A stretch of DNA of 64,000 bases from an uncultured Clostridia bacterium (lineage in GTDB: Bacteria > Bacillota > Clostridia > TANB77 > CAG-508), in the NCBI GenBank assembly GCA_947631915.1, contig CANRNC010000001.1, forward strand, positions 62,001-126,000, written 5' to 3'. A program made the position numbers and the translations under genes. This document shows, piece by piece, positions 54,339-62,239 of this stretch; positions within the stretch are counted from its first letter, which is position 1; each line of letters opens with the position of its first letter. The notes below the pieces were generated by a model, which saw only the letters and a program-made list of their open reading frames with translations, ran no database searches and had not been told where the DNA came from.

Positions 54339-55139
54339 TTAATCCTTTTGTTGAATATAAGCTATAATTTGTAAAATTCTATAAATTAATTCTAATAATG
54401 ATATTACCATATCATTAATATATTCAATGTTATACAATTTAAATAATTCTTTTATCATTTCTAATTCATCTTCTGTAGCCATATTATTATTTTTTAATAA
54501 TTCACATGCTTTGTCTTGCGCTTTTTTTTCAGTTTTTAACACTTTTATTGACATTACAAATGAGACTAAATAAATCAGTAACCCTAATATCATACAAACT
54601 GTAGTACATACTAGTGATTGACTTTTAATAATTAAAATATCAAGAATTACACCTATAATGATTAATGGAATAAATGCTAAAGGTCCAAAATAAATAAATG
54701 GTGTTAATCTAATTCTAGTTTTCATATCTGGATCATTCTCTTTATCTAATATAGCCAAACATGATTTTTGAGAAGCCATTGCTAAAGATGAAACCGAATC
54801 CTTCTTCCAAGTTAATCTTCTTAATCTAACCTTTTTGAAGAAATGACTATAGCTATTACCGAAAAGTAGTGAACCACTTGACTTAACTTTAATATTCTGT
54901 AATTCATTTTCGTCTAATATTTTTCTTGCAATATCTTGTCCTGTCATATCTAAACTATTTTTCCTTTTGTTATATTTGTGATATTTAATTGCTAAAACAA
55001 TTTGTACTCCAAAAGCAAAAATAGAAACGACTACTATTAAGATCAAAACTATTCCTATTACAAAAATTATACTATCTGATACATTATTTAAACTGTACCC
55101 CATTTCACTCTCTGCTATTTTCCTAAATGCTTCTATCAT
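54339..55139 (-). CDS. YugP-like membrane protein lacking the HExxH zinc site
   Basis: A 266-residue protein with one N-terminal helix and two more near residues 170-215. Residues about 55-130 follow the YugP/DUF2257 zinc-peptidase pattern (MTGQDIARKILDENELQNIKV, then SVSSLAMASQKSCLAIL). In YugP the last stretch is SxAAxAVAAHExGHAxQ; here the HExxH is QKSCL, and the LTDHYDP turn is also lost. The protein would therefore be catalytically dead but structurally kept. Start at 55139 has GGGGGTG upstream. It lies on the element between recombinase and cargo genes. Confidence 0.65.
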   Translation of the reverse strand: MIEAFRKIAESEMGYSLNNVSDSIIFVIGIVLILIVVVSIFAFGVQIVLAIKYHKYNKRKNSLDMTGQDIARKILDENELQNIKVKSSGSLLFGNSYSHFFKKVRLRRLTWKKDSVSSLAMASQKSCLAILDKENDPDMKTRIRLTPFIYFGPLAFIPLIIIGVILDILIIKSQSLVCTTVCMILGLLIYLVSFVMSIKVLKTEKKAQDKACELLKNNNMATEDELEMIKELFKLYNIEYINDMVISLLELIYRILQIIAYIQQKD

Positions 55140-55326
55140 ATTTTCACCCCCTTTCAATAATATTATTTTTAATTTAATTTATTATAACATATTTAAAAAA
55201 AAATATAAATATATGTCGTAATTAATATTTTTAGTTGATTCTAATTTTATATTACAATAAAAGACAAGATTAAATTTTTATGACATAATATCAATAAATT
55301 AAAAAATATTAATAGGAGAGTCGTTT

Positions 55327-55440
55327 ATGGAGGTTAAACGTAAAATAGGTATTGATATTGATAATGTGCTATCAAATTTTAATGATGTAACTCATATTTT
55401 TATTTTATCCGAATTCGGAATAATGTCAATATTTTATTAA
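55327..55440 (+). pseudogene. fragment of HAD-type nucleotidase-like gene
   Basis: A 37-codon ORF beginning MEVKRKIGIDIDNVLSNFND, the phosphate-binding start (DxDxx) of 5'-nucleotidase-like HAD proteins, which then runs into unrelated sequence and stops. AGGAGAG precedes it. The remainder of the gene is absent, so this is a decayed fragment on the element. Confidence 0.55.
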
Positions 55441-55527
55441 ATTTTTTAAATTCATTCTGTTTTTTAAAAATGACAAAAATAAAATTGTTTGATATAATAT
55501 ACGCAAATTATTAGAAAGGTTTGTAAT

Positions 55528-56337
55528 ATGGATTTAAAATTAATAAAAGATATATATGATATTCATATTAAAGGGTTTGAAGGTCTAGATTTTAATGTTA
55601 TTAATAAAAATAATTATGAAATTGCATATAATGAAAATATAAAAGATTGCTATAGTAATTTTATTTCAAATTTTGATGTTAATAACAAAGAAGATTTTTG
55701 CAGTATCATTGATGATGCAAATAAATTCTTTAATTCTATTAATAGAAAAACTACAGTTTATTTAATTCCTTATATGAAAGAATTATATTATAACAAAGAA
55801 AAATATTTTAATAAAGAAATTTTTGAACTTGTATCAACAGAAGTATGGCAAATATATACTGATTTTGATAAATTAGATAAAATTATGACAAATTGTAATT
55901 TTAATATAATACTTGAAGAAACTACTGATATGAAACAATATGCTGATGCTGTAATGCAGTGCTATCAATCAGGAGATGAAGCTGATCCTTATGGAGATTT
56001 AGATGATGGTTACCGACAAGGATATATGAATTATAAGCAAATATATAATGATGTAAAAGTAAAATTTTATTATATAAAAATCAATAATGAGATAGTAGGT
56101 ACTACACAAGGGGTTTATAATGATAATCTTTATGGAATCTATAGTTTAGCAATAAAGAAAGATTATCGAAAAAAAGGAATTGGTAAAGAAGTATTAAAAA
56201 AGCAGTTAGAAATATGTAAAGATAAAAACATTCAAATTGCTTATTTACAAACAGAGCAGAACTTTTATCCTTCTAAAATGTATAGAAAGTTAGGCTTTAG
56301 AGATTTGTGTGAGGTATATTATTATATAAAAAAATAG
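55528..56337 (+). CDS. GNAT acetyltransferase (element cargo)
   Basis: A 269-residue protein with an N-terminal helical extension (about 1-120) and a C-terminal GNAT domain; the acetyl-CoA loop is KKDYRKKGIGKEVLKKQ and the C-terminal strand pair has TEQNFYPSKMYRKLGFR. AGAAAGG precedes the ATG. Together with the phosphotransferase gene downstream it resembles sets of small-molecule modifying enzymes, but no drug or substrate can be named. Confidence 0.8.
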   Translation: MDLKLIKDIYDIHIKGFEGLDFNVINKNNYEIAYNENIKDCYSNFISNFDVNNKEDFCSIIDDANKFFNSINRKTTVYLIPYMKELYYNKEKYFNKEIFELVSTEVWQIYTDFDKLDKIMTNCNFNIILEETTDMKQYADAVMQCYQSGDEADPYGDLDDGYRQGYMNYKQIYNDVKVKFYYIKINNEIVGTTQGVYNDNLYGIYSLAIKKDYRKKGIGKEVLKKQLEICKDKNIQIAYLQTEQNFYPSKMYRKLGFRDLCEVYYYIKK

Positions 56338-56350
56338 GAGCAGAAACAAA

Positions 56351-56619
56351 ATGAAGGTTTTAATTTTAAGTTTTAGTAGTAATCAAGTAAATGAAGATAG
56401 TTACATTCCAAATAAAATAGGATTAACATTTTCTTGTGCCCAAAAATGTGAAAAAAATTAAAGGAAAATGGAAATGGAACAGAAGAAACCTTAAAATCTT
56501 TCGATATATTAAATCATTTTTTAGAAACAGAAATGGTTGGGCGAATACCTGTAACAAAGGCTAATTTTGAAAGTCAAAAAGAAATAATAGATAAAGCAAT
56601 GAATCTTGGAGGTAATTGA
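56351..56619 (+). pseudogene. broken hypothetical gene, frameshift in A7 run
   Basis: MKVLILSFSSNQVNEDSYIP runs 36 codons to a stop at GAAAAAAATTAA. In another frame, sequence resuming right after the A run gives KLKENGNGTEETLKSF and continues to TGA 56617-56619, with GRIPVTKANFESQKEIIDKA. One gained or lost A would restore about 89 residues. There is no CGG at this break, unlike the other interrupted genes. The stop overlaps the start region of the next gene. Confidence 0.55.
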
Positions 56620-56620
56620 T

Positions 56621-57259
56621 ATGATAATTAAAACTATTGACTTATGGACAGAGCCATATAAAAATTATTACGAATGTTTTAATGGGGCTTTTATTGATGG
56701 ATTTGAAAATGGAAAAATACCATTTAATAAATATAAGATAGTAAAAAATTGTAATTGTATAATCAAAAACAACAGACAAGACATAAATATAAGTAACAAG
56801 CATAATTCAATTATTTTTTATCACAATGAAAACCCAGTAAGATTAATGGTAATAAATAAAGATACCGAAATTGAAAAATGTATAAATATAGCATTAGAAC
56901 AAAATTTCAATGATAAGTTATTAAAAGATTTATATAAAGATAACAATATAGAATCATATATAGTTGATTTAAAAGAAAATCCTATTTTTAATGAGTCGGA
57001 TGTTTCTAAAGAGATAGATGTGCTCTCTTGCGATAGATGGAATCTTCTATATAATATGCTTAAAGGCAGTTATACTGAAGATAATACCCATTATGGAAAT
57101 TATCAAAGTGATAAATATGAATTTATACCTAATATTGAAATAAAATATGATTTAAAAACAGATACGGAGGAATTTATAATTGAGCATAAATGTGCTTTTA
57201 TTAATGAAATCAGAACTAGAATAATTCCAATCCAAGAAAATTCAAAATTAACACAATAA
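56621..57259 (+). CDS. hypothetical protein of the element
   Basis: A 212-residue soluble protein, rich in Asn, Lys, Asp and Ile, with no domain I recognise. ATG 56621 follows GGAGG by eight bases, inside the end of the preceding broken gene; the longer start at 56606 lacks a site. It begins MIIKTIDLWTEPYKNYYECF. Neighbouring genes suggest it belongs to the same cargo operon as the GNAT and phosphotransferase genes. Confidence 0.6.
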   Translation: MIIKTIDLWTEPYKNYYECFNGAFIDGFENGKIPFNKYKIVKNCNCIIKNNRQDINISNKHNSIIFYHNENPVRLMVINKDTEIEKCINIALEQNFNDKLLKDLYKDNNIESYIVDLKENPIFNESDVSKEIDVLSCDRWNLLYNMLKGSYTEDNTHYGNYQSDKYEFIPNIEIKYDLKTDTEEFIIEHKCAFINEIRTRIIPIQENSKLTQ

Positions 57260-57313
57260 GCAAATTAGTTAATTTTCTAAAATATTTATAAAAAAGTATA
57301 AGAAAGGTTGAAA

Positions 57314-58300
57314 ATGTATAAAGAATTTTATGATAGAATAAATTTAAATACAGATTTAGAAAACATATCAAAAGAAATATGTAAAAAATATAATTTAGAT
57401 GAGTATATTTCTGATGAATTAATATTAGTTGGGTATGAAGATTTTAATTATATATTAAACACTACAAAAGGAAAATATTGTGTAAAGATTTTCAATAAAG
57501 AAAGAACTAACAAGGATGTAAATAATTATATTGATAGAATAGAGCTTGCATCAACATTAAATATAAATACTCCAAAAGTTTATAGAGTAAAAAATAACTG
57601 TTTACAAATTATAGATATCAATAATAATCAATATAGACTATGTGTTTTCGAATATGTGAATGGAAAAAGCTTTTATGATTTAAATGAAATTCCAACAGAA
57701 AAAGAAATAAAGGAAATTATAAAGCAAATGGTATATATCCATAATGCAAAATTAGATTCAGAATATATATATGATAAGTGGACTATAACAAATTTTATTA
57801 AAGAATATAAAGATAAAAAGAATTATTTAGATAAGAAATATATTGATATATTCAATAAACTTACTAATCGATTAGAAAAAGTTGACTTTAATAAATTAGT
57901 TTATAGCTTTGTTCATGGAGACATTATAAGCTCTAATGTGATGAAAGATAAAAATAATAAACTATGGATAATAGATTTTGCAGTGTCAAATTATTTACCA
58001 AGAATTGTAGATTTAGCAGTTACATCTTGTAATTTATGTTTAAATCCTAACAGTAAAGCAAAAACAATAGAAAGTACAAAAATGATTTTAGAAGAATATC
58101 AAAAATATATTAAATTAAATGAATATGAATTAGAAACTTTTCCTTTATTCTATGATTTAGCAAATGCAATGGGAATTTTACAAATTAGTTATTTAAATAG
58201 TATTGGAGAAGCATCTGATGAAGATAAATTTTGGTTAGAAGAAAGTGAAAAGGGATTAAGTTTTAGTGATAATAATTTTTGGAATTCAATATTGTATTAA
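57314..58300 (+). CDS. aminoglycoside-phosphotransferase-fold kinase (element cargo)
   Basis: A 328-residue kinase-like protein. Brenner-type motif SFVHGDIISSNVM (catalytic Asp, Asn) and the metal-binding LWIIDFAVSN define the APH/choline-kinase fold. The N-terminal lobe has YCVKIF with the ATP-binding Lys. It could phosphorylate a drug, a sugar or homoserine-like amino acids; the family does not tell. AAAGG precedes ATG 57314. It ends 36 bases before the right junction. Confidence 0.78.
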   Translation: MYKEFYDRINLNTDLENISKEICKKYNLDEYISDELILVGYEDFNYILNTTKGKYCVKIFNKERTNKDVNNYIDRIELASTLNINTPKVYRVKNNCLQIIDINNNQYRLCVFEYVNGKSFYDLNEIPTEKEIKEIIKQMVYIHNAKLDSEYIYDKWTITNFIKEYKDKKNYLDKKYIDIFNKLTNRLEKVDFNKLVYSFVHGDIISSNVMKDKNNKLWIIDFAVSNYLPRIVDLAVTSCNLCLNPNSKAKTIESTKMILEEYQKYIKLNEYELETFPLFYDLANAMGILQISYLNSIGEASDEDKFWLEESEKGLSFSDNNFWNSILY

Positions 58301-58335
58301 ATTTTCTTTGTGGTTGGTATATTTTAAACACGAGA

Positions 58336-58346
58336 GGTGTGGATTT
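58336..58346 (+). repeat. right junction direct repeat (attR core)
   Basis: GGTGTGGATTT, identical to 52147-52157. Sequence to its right continues the peptidase gene. Confidence 0.85.
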
Positions 58347-58803
58347 AAATTTGCAATTTCCTGCTAATTGGGAAACAGCTAGACAAATAAAATTTGCACA
58401 AGGTTATACTAAGCCAGCTCCACGCGATTATGTTGGTAGTGCTCCATTGGTCGCTCCCGAATCAGTTGCTGTTTATAATTTTACTAGACAGCATAATTTT
58501 AGATTGATACTGGCATATCATACACAAGGAAGAATTATTTACTGGAAATATTTAGACTACCTTCCTAATGCATCATATTATATTGGTGAACAGTTTTCTA
58601 GAGCTAGTGGTTACACTTTAGAGGAAACCCCTTATGGTTCAAGTTTTGCAGGATATAAAGACTGGTTTATCCAAGAGTATAATCTTCCTGGATATACTAT
58701 AGAAGCAGGTTTGGGAGAAAATCCGCTTCCAATAACACAATTCGATACAATTTATTATGAAAATGAAGGAATTTTAGTTCTAGGAGCAGTGTTAGCTATA
58801 TAA
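58336..58803 (+). pseudogene. M14 peptidase, C-terminal part, split by element
   Basis: The rest of the peptidase begun at 51334: GVDLNLQFPANWETARQIKF, the third zinc ligand in LAYHTQGRIIYW and the catalytic Glu in GYTIEAGLG. No start or ribosome binding site of its own; an open frame from 58279 begins inside the element. Joined, the peptidase is about 430 residues. The two parts show no other damage, which suggests the split is recent or reversible. Confidence 0.9.
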
Positions 58804-58818
58804 ATTTTTCATAAAAAC

Positions 58819-58863
58819 TACACCTCTAAAAATTAGATTTTTAAATCTAATTTTGGAGGTGTA
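58819..58863. terminator. terminator between converging genes
   Basis: A 21-base stem with one bulge (TACACCTC...AGATTT and complement) closes both the peptidase gene and the surface-protein gene on the other strand. Confidence 0.8.
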
Positions 58864-58886
58864 TCTCATTTTAAATTATTTACTTT

Positions 58887-61016
58887 TTAAATGTGTTCAT
58901 AAACTGCCTCAAATGTTTTATCTTTATCTCTCCATGTAGTTATAATTGTTCTGTCTTCTTCTACCTTCTCTCCTGTTACTTTATTAATCCAGCCTTTAAA
59001 TTCATATCCTGGTTTAGCTTCAGGAGCAGTTACTTCAAATTGGTGGTCTGCAGTTATTACTGTCTTAAGTATATAACCATCTCTTTCGCCATCAAGTCCA
59101 GCACATTTTGTTTTGTCAGCATAAAAACCTACATACCATACTATACGAAATCTGTCTCCACCTTCCAATTTTGCAATTCTTTCCTTAAATTCTTTAAATC
59201 CATCATCACTTAATTGATAAATATCTGGTAGACTTCCATTATATTTGGCACCATCATGTTCCTTTTCCCAAATCTCTTCAAATAGTGGTCTATACACATT
59301 TACAGCCCAATCATTTGTCCAGTTTGGAGCACTCTGTTTACATTTTATACAATAATTTCCTACAAAGTCTGTAGAACCATTTGGATCAGCCCATGTATGT
59401 CCTGTACCTGCAAAGTTATTCGTAAAAGTATTAACAGTATGACAATACTCACACTCACTTGTTGTTTGAGAACCAGTACATGTAGAATAAATAGTTTCTT
59501 TATCTATCCATCTATGTCCTGTTTTTGGAAGTATTTGTGTTACTGTATAATCACAATTTTTACAAGTTTTAACACTCTTACCATCTTGTAAGCATGTTGC
59601 TTCTACTATGTCCTCTTCAAAATCGTGTTGTTTCTTTGTTCCAGAAATTGAATGAATATCTTTTTCACCACATCCATTTTTACAAATAGCAATTTCTGTT
59701 GCATCATGTTCACAATTAGCTTCTTCATATGGCGCATAGTCTACGAAATTATGTCCTTTTTTTGAAATAATTTCTGTTTTAATTATCTTTTTGCACATTG
59801 TACATTGCATGTTTTTTAATCCATCCGTTGTACATGTTGCATCCCTTACTATTTTCTCTTGATAATTATGATCTACTTTATTTGTTACTTCTACATTTAC
59901 TTTTGCATCACAACGGCTACATTTTGTATAGCTTTGCCCGGCTTTTTGACATGTAGCAGGTTCTGTTACTTGTTGAGTGTAATCATGACCTAATGCTTGT
60001 GTAGTTAATTTGAAGAACTCACCATGACAAACTGTACATGTACTATATTGTCTTCCTCTTTCTGTACATGTAGCTTCTACTTCATAAGTATCTTGGAAAA
60101 TATGCTCTCCTAAAGTTGTAAGTTTCTCTTTTTCTACATATTCACATGATGAACAACTTCTTTGCTTTTCTCCATATTGGTTACATGTAGATGGAGTAGT
60201 AATTATCCACTCTGTAAAGCTATGAACATGCTCTGGTTTTTTTACTTCTTTTTCGATATTTGGTTTATTATTTGTTGGTGGAACAACATTTTCATTGTTT
60301 ACATTATTATCTGAATTAGCTTGTGTATCCACACTTGGTGTACTATTTGCCTCATTTTCAGGTACAACATTTGGTGCACTATTTGAACTAGAATCTGGCT
60401 TAACTTCTTCTTTATTTTCTATATTAGATTCTAATGCAGGAACATAATCACTTATATAACTTTGACCACATGAACAAGTGTATGTAGTATACCCTTCACT
60501 TGTTTTTGTTGGAGCAGTCACTTTTGCTATATATGAATGAATATGTGTTGTAGCCCTTCCTTCTTTGATTCCATAATGCATAAAATGCTCATATGCTGCT
60601 TCATAATTTGTTCCAAAAGCACTTTGTAAATCACTATAATTATTAATATAACTCCTTACATCAAATGAATTACTTGAAATTCTTCCTTCTTTTATACCAC
60701 ATTGCACAAAGTGGTCATATCCAGCTTGATAATTGGTTCCAAAAGCACTTGTTAAGTCAGGATAGTTATTGATATAAGCTTTTACATCAAATACTATACT
60801 AGCCACTCTTCCTTCTTTTATACCATATTGCGTAAAGTGTTCGTATGCTGATTGATAATTGCTTCCAAAAGCATTCTTTAAGTCCGGATAATTATCTAAA
60901 TAATATTCTGCATTAAATGTTATATCTGATGTTGTTGCATTAACTTTTACAGAAAATATCGCCAAGAACAAAATCATTGCTAAAATAACTAATAGAAGTT
61001 TCCTACATTTTGACAT
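58887..61016 (-). CDS. secreted protein with three 42-residue repeats and Cys-pair repeats
   Basis: A 709-residue secreted protein. Signal peptide (to about residue 28), then three repeats of about 42 residues (NNYPDLxSAFGTNYQAxYxHF, GIKEGR), a Ser/Asn/Pro linker, six or so repeats with a C-x(3-9)-G...C-x2-C pattern (for example CTERGRQYSTCTVC, CQKAGQSYTKCSRC), and an InlB-like C-terminal domain (KPGYEFKGWINK). There is no LPXTG and no membrane helix at the C-terminus. ATG 61016 has AAAGGGGG upstream. The Cys repeats may bind zinc. Confidence 0.82.
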   Translation of the reverse strand: MSKCRKLLLVILAMILFLAIFSVKVNATTSDITFNAEYYLDNYPDLKNAFGSNYQSAYEHFTQYGIKEGRVASIVFDVKAYINNYPDLTSAFGTNYQAGYDHFVQCGIKEGRISSNSFDVRSYINNYSDLQSAFGTNYEAAYEHFMHYGIKEGRATTHIHSYIAKVTAPTKTSEGYTTYTCSCGQSYISDYVPALESNIENKEEVKPDSSSNSAPNVVPENEANSTPSVDTQANSDNNVNNENVVPPTNNKPNIEKEVKKPEHVHSFTEWIITTPSTCNQYGEKQRSCSSCEYVEKEKLTTLGEHIFQDTYEVEATCTERGRQYSTCTVCHGEFFKLTTQALGHDYTQQVTEPATCQKAGQSYTKCSRCDAKVNVEVTNKVDHNYQEKIVRDATCTTDGLKNMQCTMCKKIIKTEIISKKGHNFVDYAPYEEANCEHDATEIAICKNGCGEKDIHSISGTKKQHDFEEDIVEATCLQDGKSVKTCKNCDYTVTQILPKTGHRWIDKETIYSTCTGSQTTSECEYCHTVNTFTNNFAGTGHTWADPNGSTDFVGNYCIKCKQSAPNWTNDWAVNVYRPLFEEIWEKEHDGAKYNGSLPDIYQLSDDGFKEFKERIAKLEGGDRFRIVWYVGFYADKTKCAGLDGERDGYILKTVITADHQFEVTAPEAKPGYEFKGWINKVTGEKVEEDRTIITTWRDKDKTFEAVYEHI

Positions 61017-61138
61017 AGTACACACCCCCTTTCTTACTATTCTACTATAATTATATTATATTACATTGTAGTTTTTTAGTCAATTGGATAAAGTTTCCAA
61101 ATAATACAATTTTTACCATTATATAATATTGCATTTAT

Positions 61139-61348
61139 TTAACCTTTATATTCTCCCCCATTAATATGCATAACTTGACCTGTAACATAAGAGGAATCAG
61201 AACTTGCTAGATATATAAATAATGGTGCTATTTCATAAGGCTGACCTGCTCTTCCCATTGGTGCATCTGATCCTAAAGTTGGTATCTTTTCAGCTTCCCA
61301 ACATGCTGGTTGTAATGGCGTCCAGAATACACCGTGGAGATACTGCAT
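61139..61348 (-). CDS. SDR oxidoreductase, C-terminal segment (downstream frame)
   Basis: Downstream frame of the short-chain dehydrogenase. The active reading starts at base 61333 with GGT GTA TTC TGG ACG CCA (GVFWTPLQPACWEAEKIP), followed by APMGRAGQPYEIAPLFIYLA and SYVTGQVMHINGGEYKG, the standard SDR ending. There is no separate ribosome binding site. Confidence 0.85.
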   Translation of the reverse strand: MQYLHGVFWTPLQPACWEAEKIPTLGSDAPMGRAGQPYEIAPLFIYLASSDSSYVTGQVMHINGGEYKG

Positions 61349-62084
61349 TTACTCTTATATTTTTTTCTGCTAAATTTGTTGCTAGCGATCTTGTAAAGCC
61401 TACGATTGCTCCCTTGCTTGTTACATAGTCTATTAATTCAGGTTCTCCTTTAAAAGTAGTTATTGAAGTTACATTTATAATACTTGCACCTGGTAGCATA
61501 TGTTTTAAAGCTCTCTTTGTTAGATAAAACATAGAATAAATATTTGTTTTCATTGTTAAATCAAATTGTTCATCTGTAATATCTAATAAACTTTTTTGTT
61601 GGTATTGTACAGCACTATTATTTACTAAAATATCAATTTTTCCAAACTCTTTCATTGTTTCATCCACAATCTTATCACAAAAACTTGTATCTTTAATATC
61701 TCCTGCAAGTAACAGACACGTTCCCCCTAATCTTTCTATAAAATCCTTTGTTTCTTCTGCGTCTTTATGTTCATTATAATATGCTATTACTACAGTTGCT
61801 CCTTCTTTTACAAATCCTACTGCTACTGCCCTACCTATTCCGGAATCTCCTCCTGTTATTATTGCTACTTTATTCATCAGTTTTCCTGAACCCCTATAAT
61901 ATGGATTATTAAATATTGGTCTAGGTGTCATTAAGTATTCCATTCCTGGTTGAGTGTCTTGATGTTGTGGCGGAAATTCAAGTTTATAGTCTTTACATAT
62001 TAGTCCATAACCTTGTTCATTTATGTATTTTAATCCATAATCATCTTGCCCATTATTATTGGAAGTATAATATTTATAATTCAT
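61290..62084 (-). CDS. SDR oxidoreductase, YdaD/YhdF-like, N-terminal segment
   Basis: A short-chain dehydrogenase of the general-stress type. N-terminal extension with PPQHQDTQPGMEYLMTPRP and YRGSGKLMNKVAIITGGDSGIGRA (Rossmann glycine motif), NNSA, catalytic Ser in INVTSIT and Tyr-Lys in DYVTSKG, then IRVNAVSP. There the frame meets CGG (61334-61332) and would end with RCILDAITTSMLGS; skipping C gives SPGVFWTPLQ, the conserved Pro-Gly turn. The joined protein has about 314 residues, normal for the family. AAAGAAA precedes the ATG. Confidence 0.88.
   Translation of the reverse strand: MNYKYYTSNNNGQDDYGLKYINEQGYGLICKDYKLEFPPQHQDTQPGMEYLMTPRPIFNNPYYRGSGKLMNKVAIITGGDSGIGRAVAVGFVKEGATVVIAYYNEHKDAEETKDFIERLGGTCLLLAGDIKDTSFCDKIVDETMKEFGKIDILVNNSAVQYQQKSLLDITDEQFDLTMKTNIYSMFYLTKRALKHMLPGASIINVTSITTFKGEPELIDYVTSKGAIVGFTRSLATNLAEKNIRVNAVSPRCILDAITTSMLGS
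61332..61334 (-). other. in-frame CGG, apparent +1 shift site in SDR gene
   Basis: Coding strand: GTA TCT CCA CGG TGT ATT. Skipping C gives CCA GGT GTA TTC TGG, the conserved SPG turn of short-chain dehydrogenases. Confidence 0.75.
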
Positions 62085-62142
62085 TTTCTTTCACCTCACG
62101 TATTTATATTCCTAATAATATCTTTTGGTGAGTATAAAAAAT

Positions 62143-62231
62143 GGAAAGTCTATCGTTTTAGGCGATGACTTTCCTAGATTATAAAAAAGACGAAGTCTCT
62201 GTCTTGCAAAATTTCAAGACAAAGCTCCGTC
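62143..62231 (-). terminator. two tandem terminators after the zinc-ribbon gene
   Basis: A GACGGAGCTTTGTCTTG-type hairpin (62189-62231) followed by six T, then GGAAAGTC / GACTTTCC (62143-62174), also followed by six T, both on the minus strand between the zinc-ribbon gene and the SDR gene. Confidence 0.8.
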
Positions 62232-62239
62232 GATCTATA

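Larger units (their letters stand above)
52147..58346. mobile_element. 6.2-kb serine-recombinase element inserted in the M14 peptidase gene
   Basis: The element lies between two 11-base direct repeats and interrupts the peptidase gene exactly within the GVD codons; joining the flanks gives ISGVDLNLQFP, the uninterrupted family sequence. It carries a large serine recombinase next to its left end (reading toward it), a 48-residue ORF, a YugP-like membrane protein, a HAD-like gene fragment, two GNAT/APH-type transfer enzymes and two unknown genes. No conjugation or phage structural gene is present. Small size and content suggest a mobilisable island or a developmentally excised element. Confidence 0.88.

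Noticed and set aside
58279..58803. Separate gene starting at 58279
   Set aside because: Its start lies inside the preceding kinase gene, and the protein from GVD onward is the missing end of the M14 peptidase.
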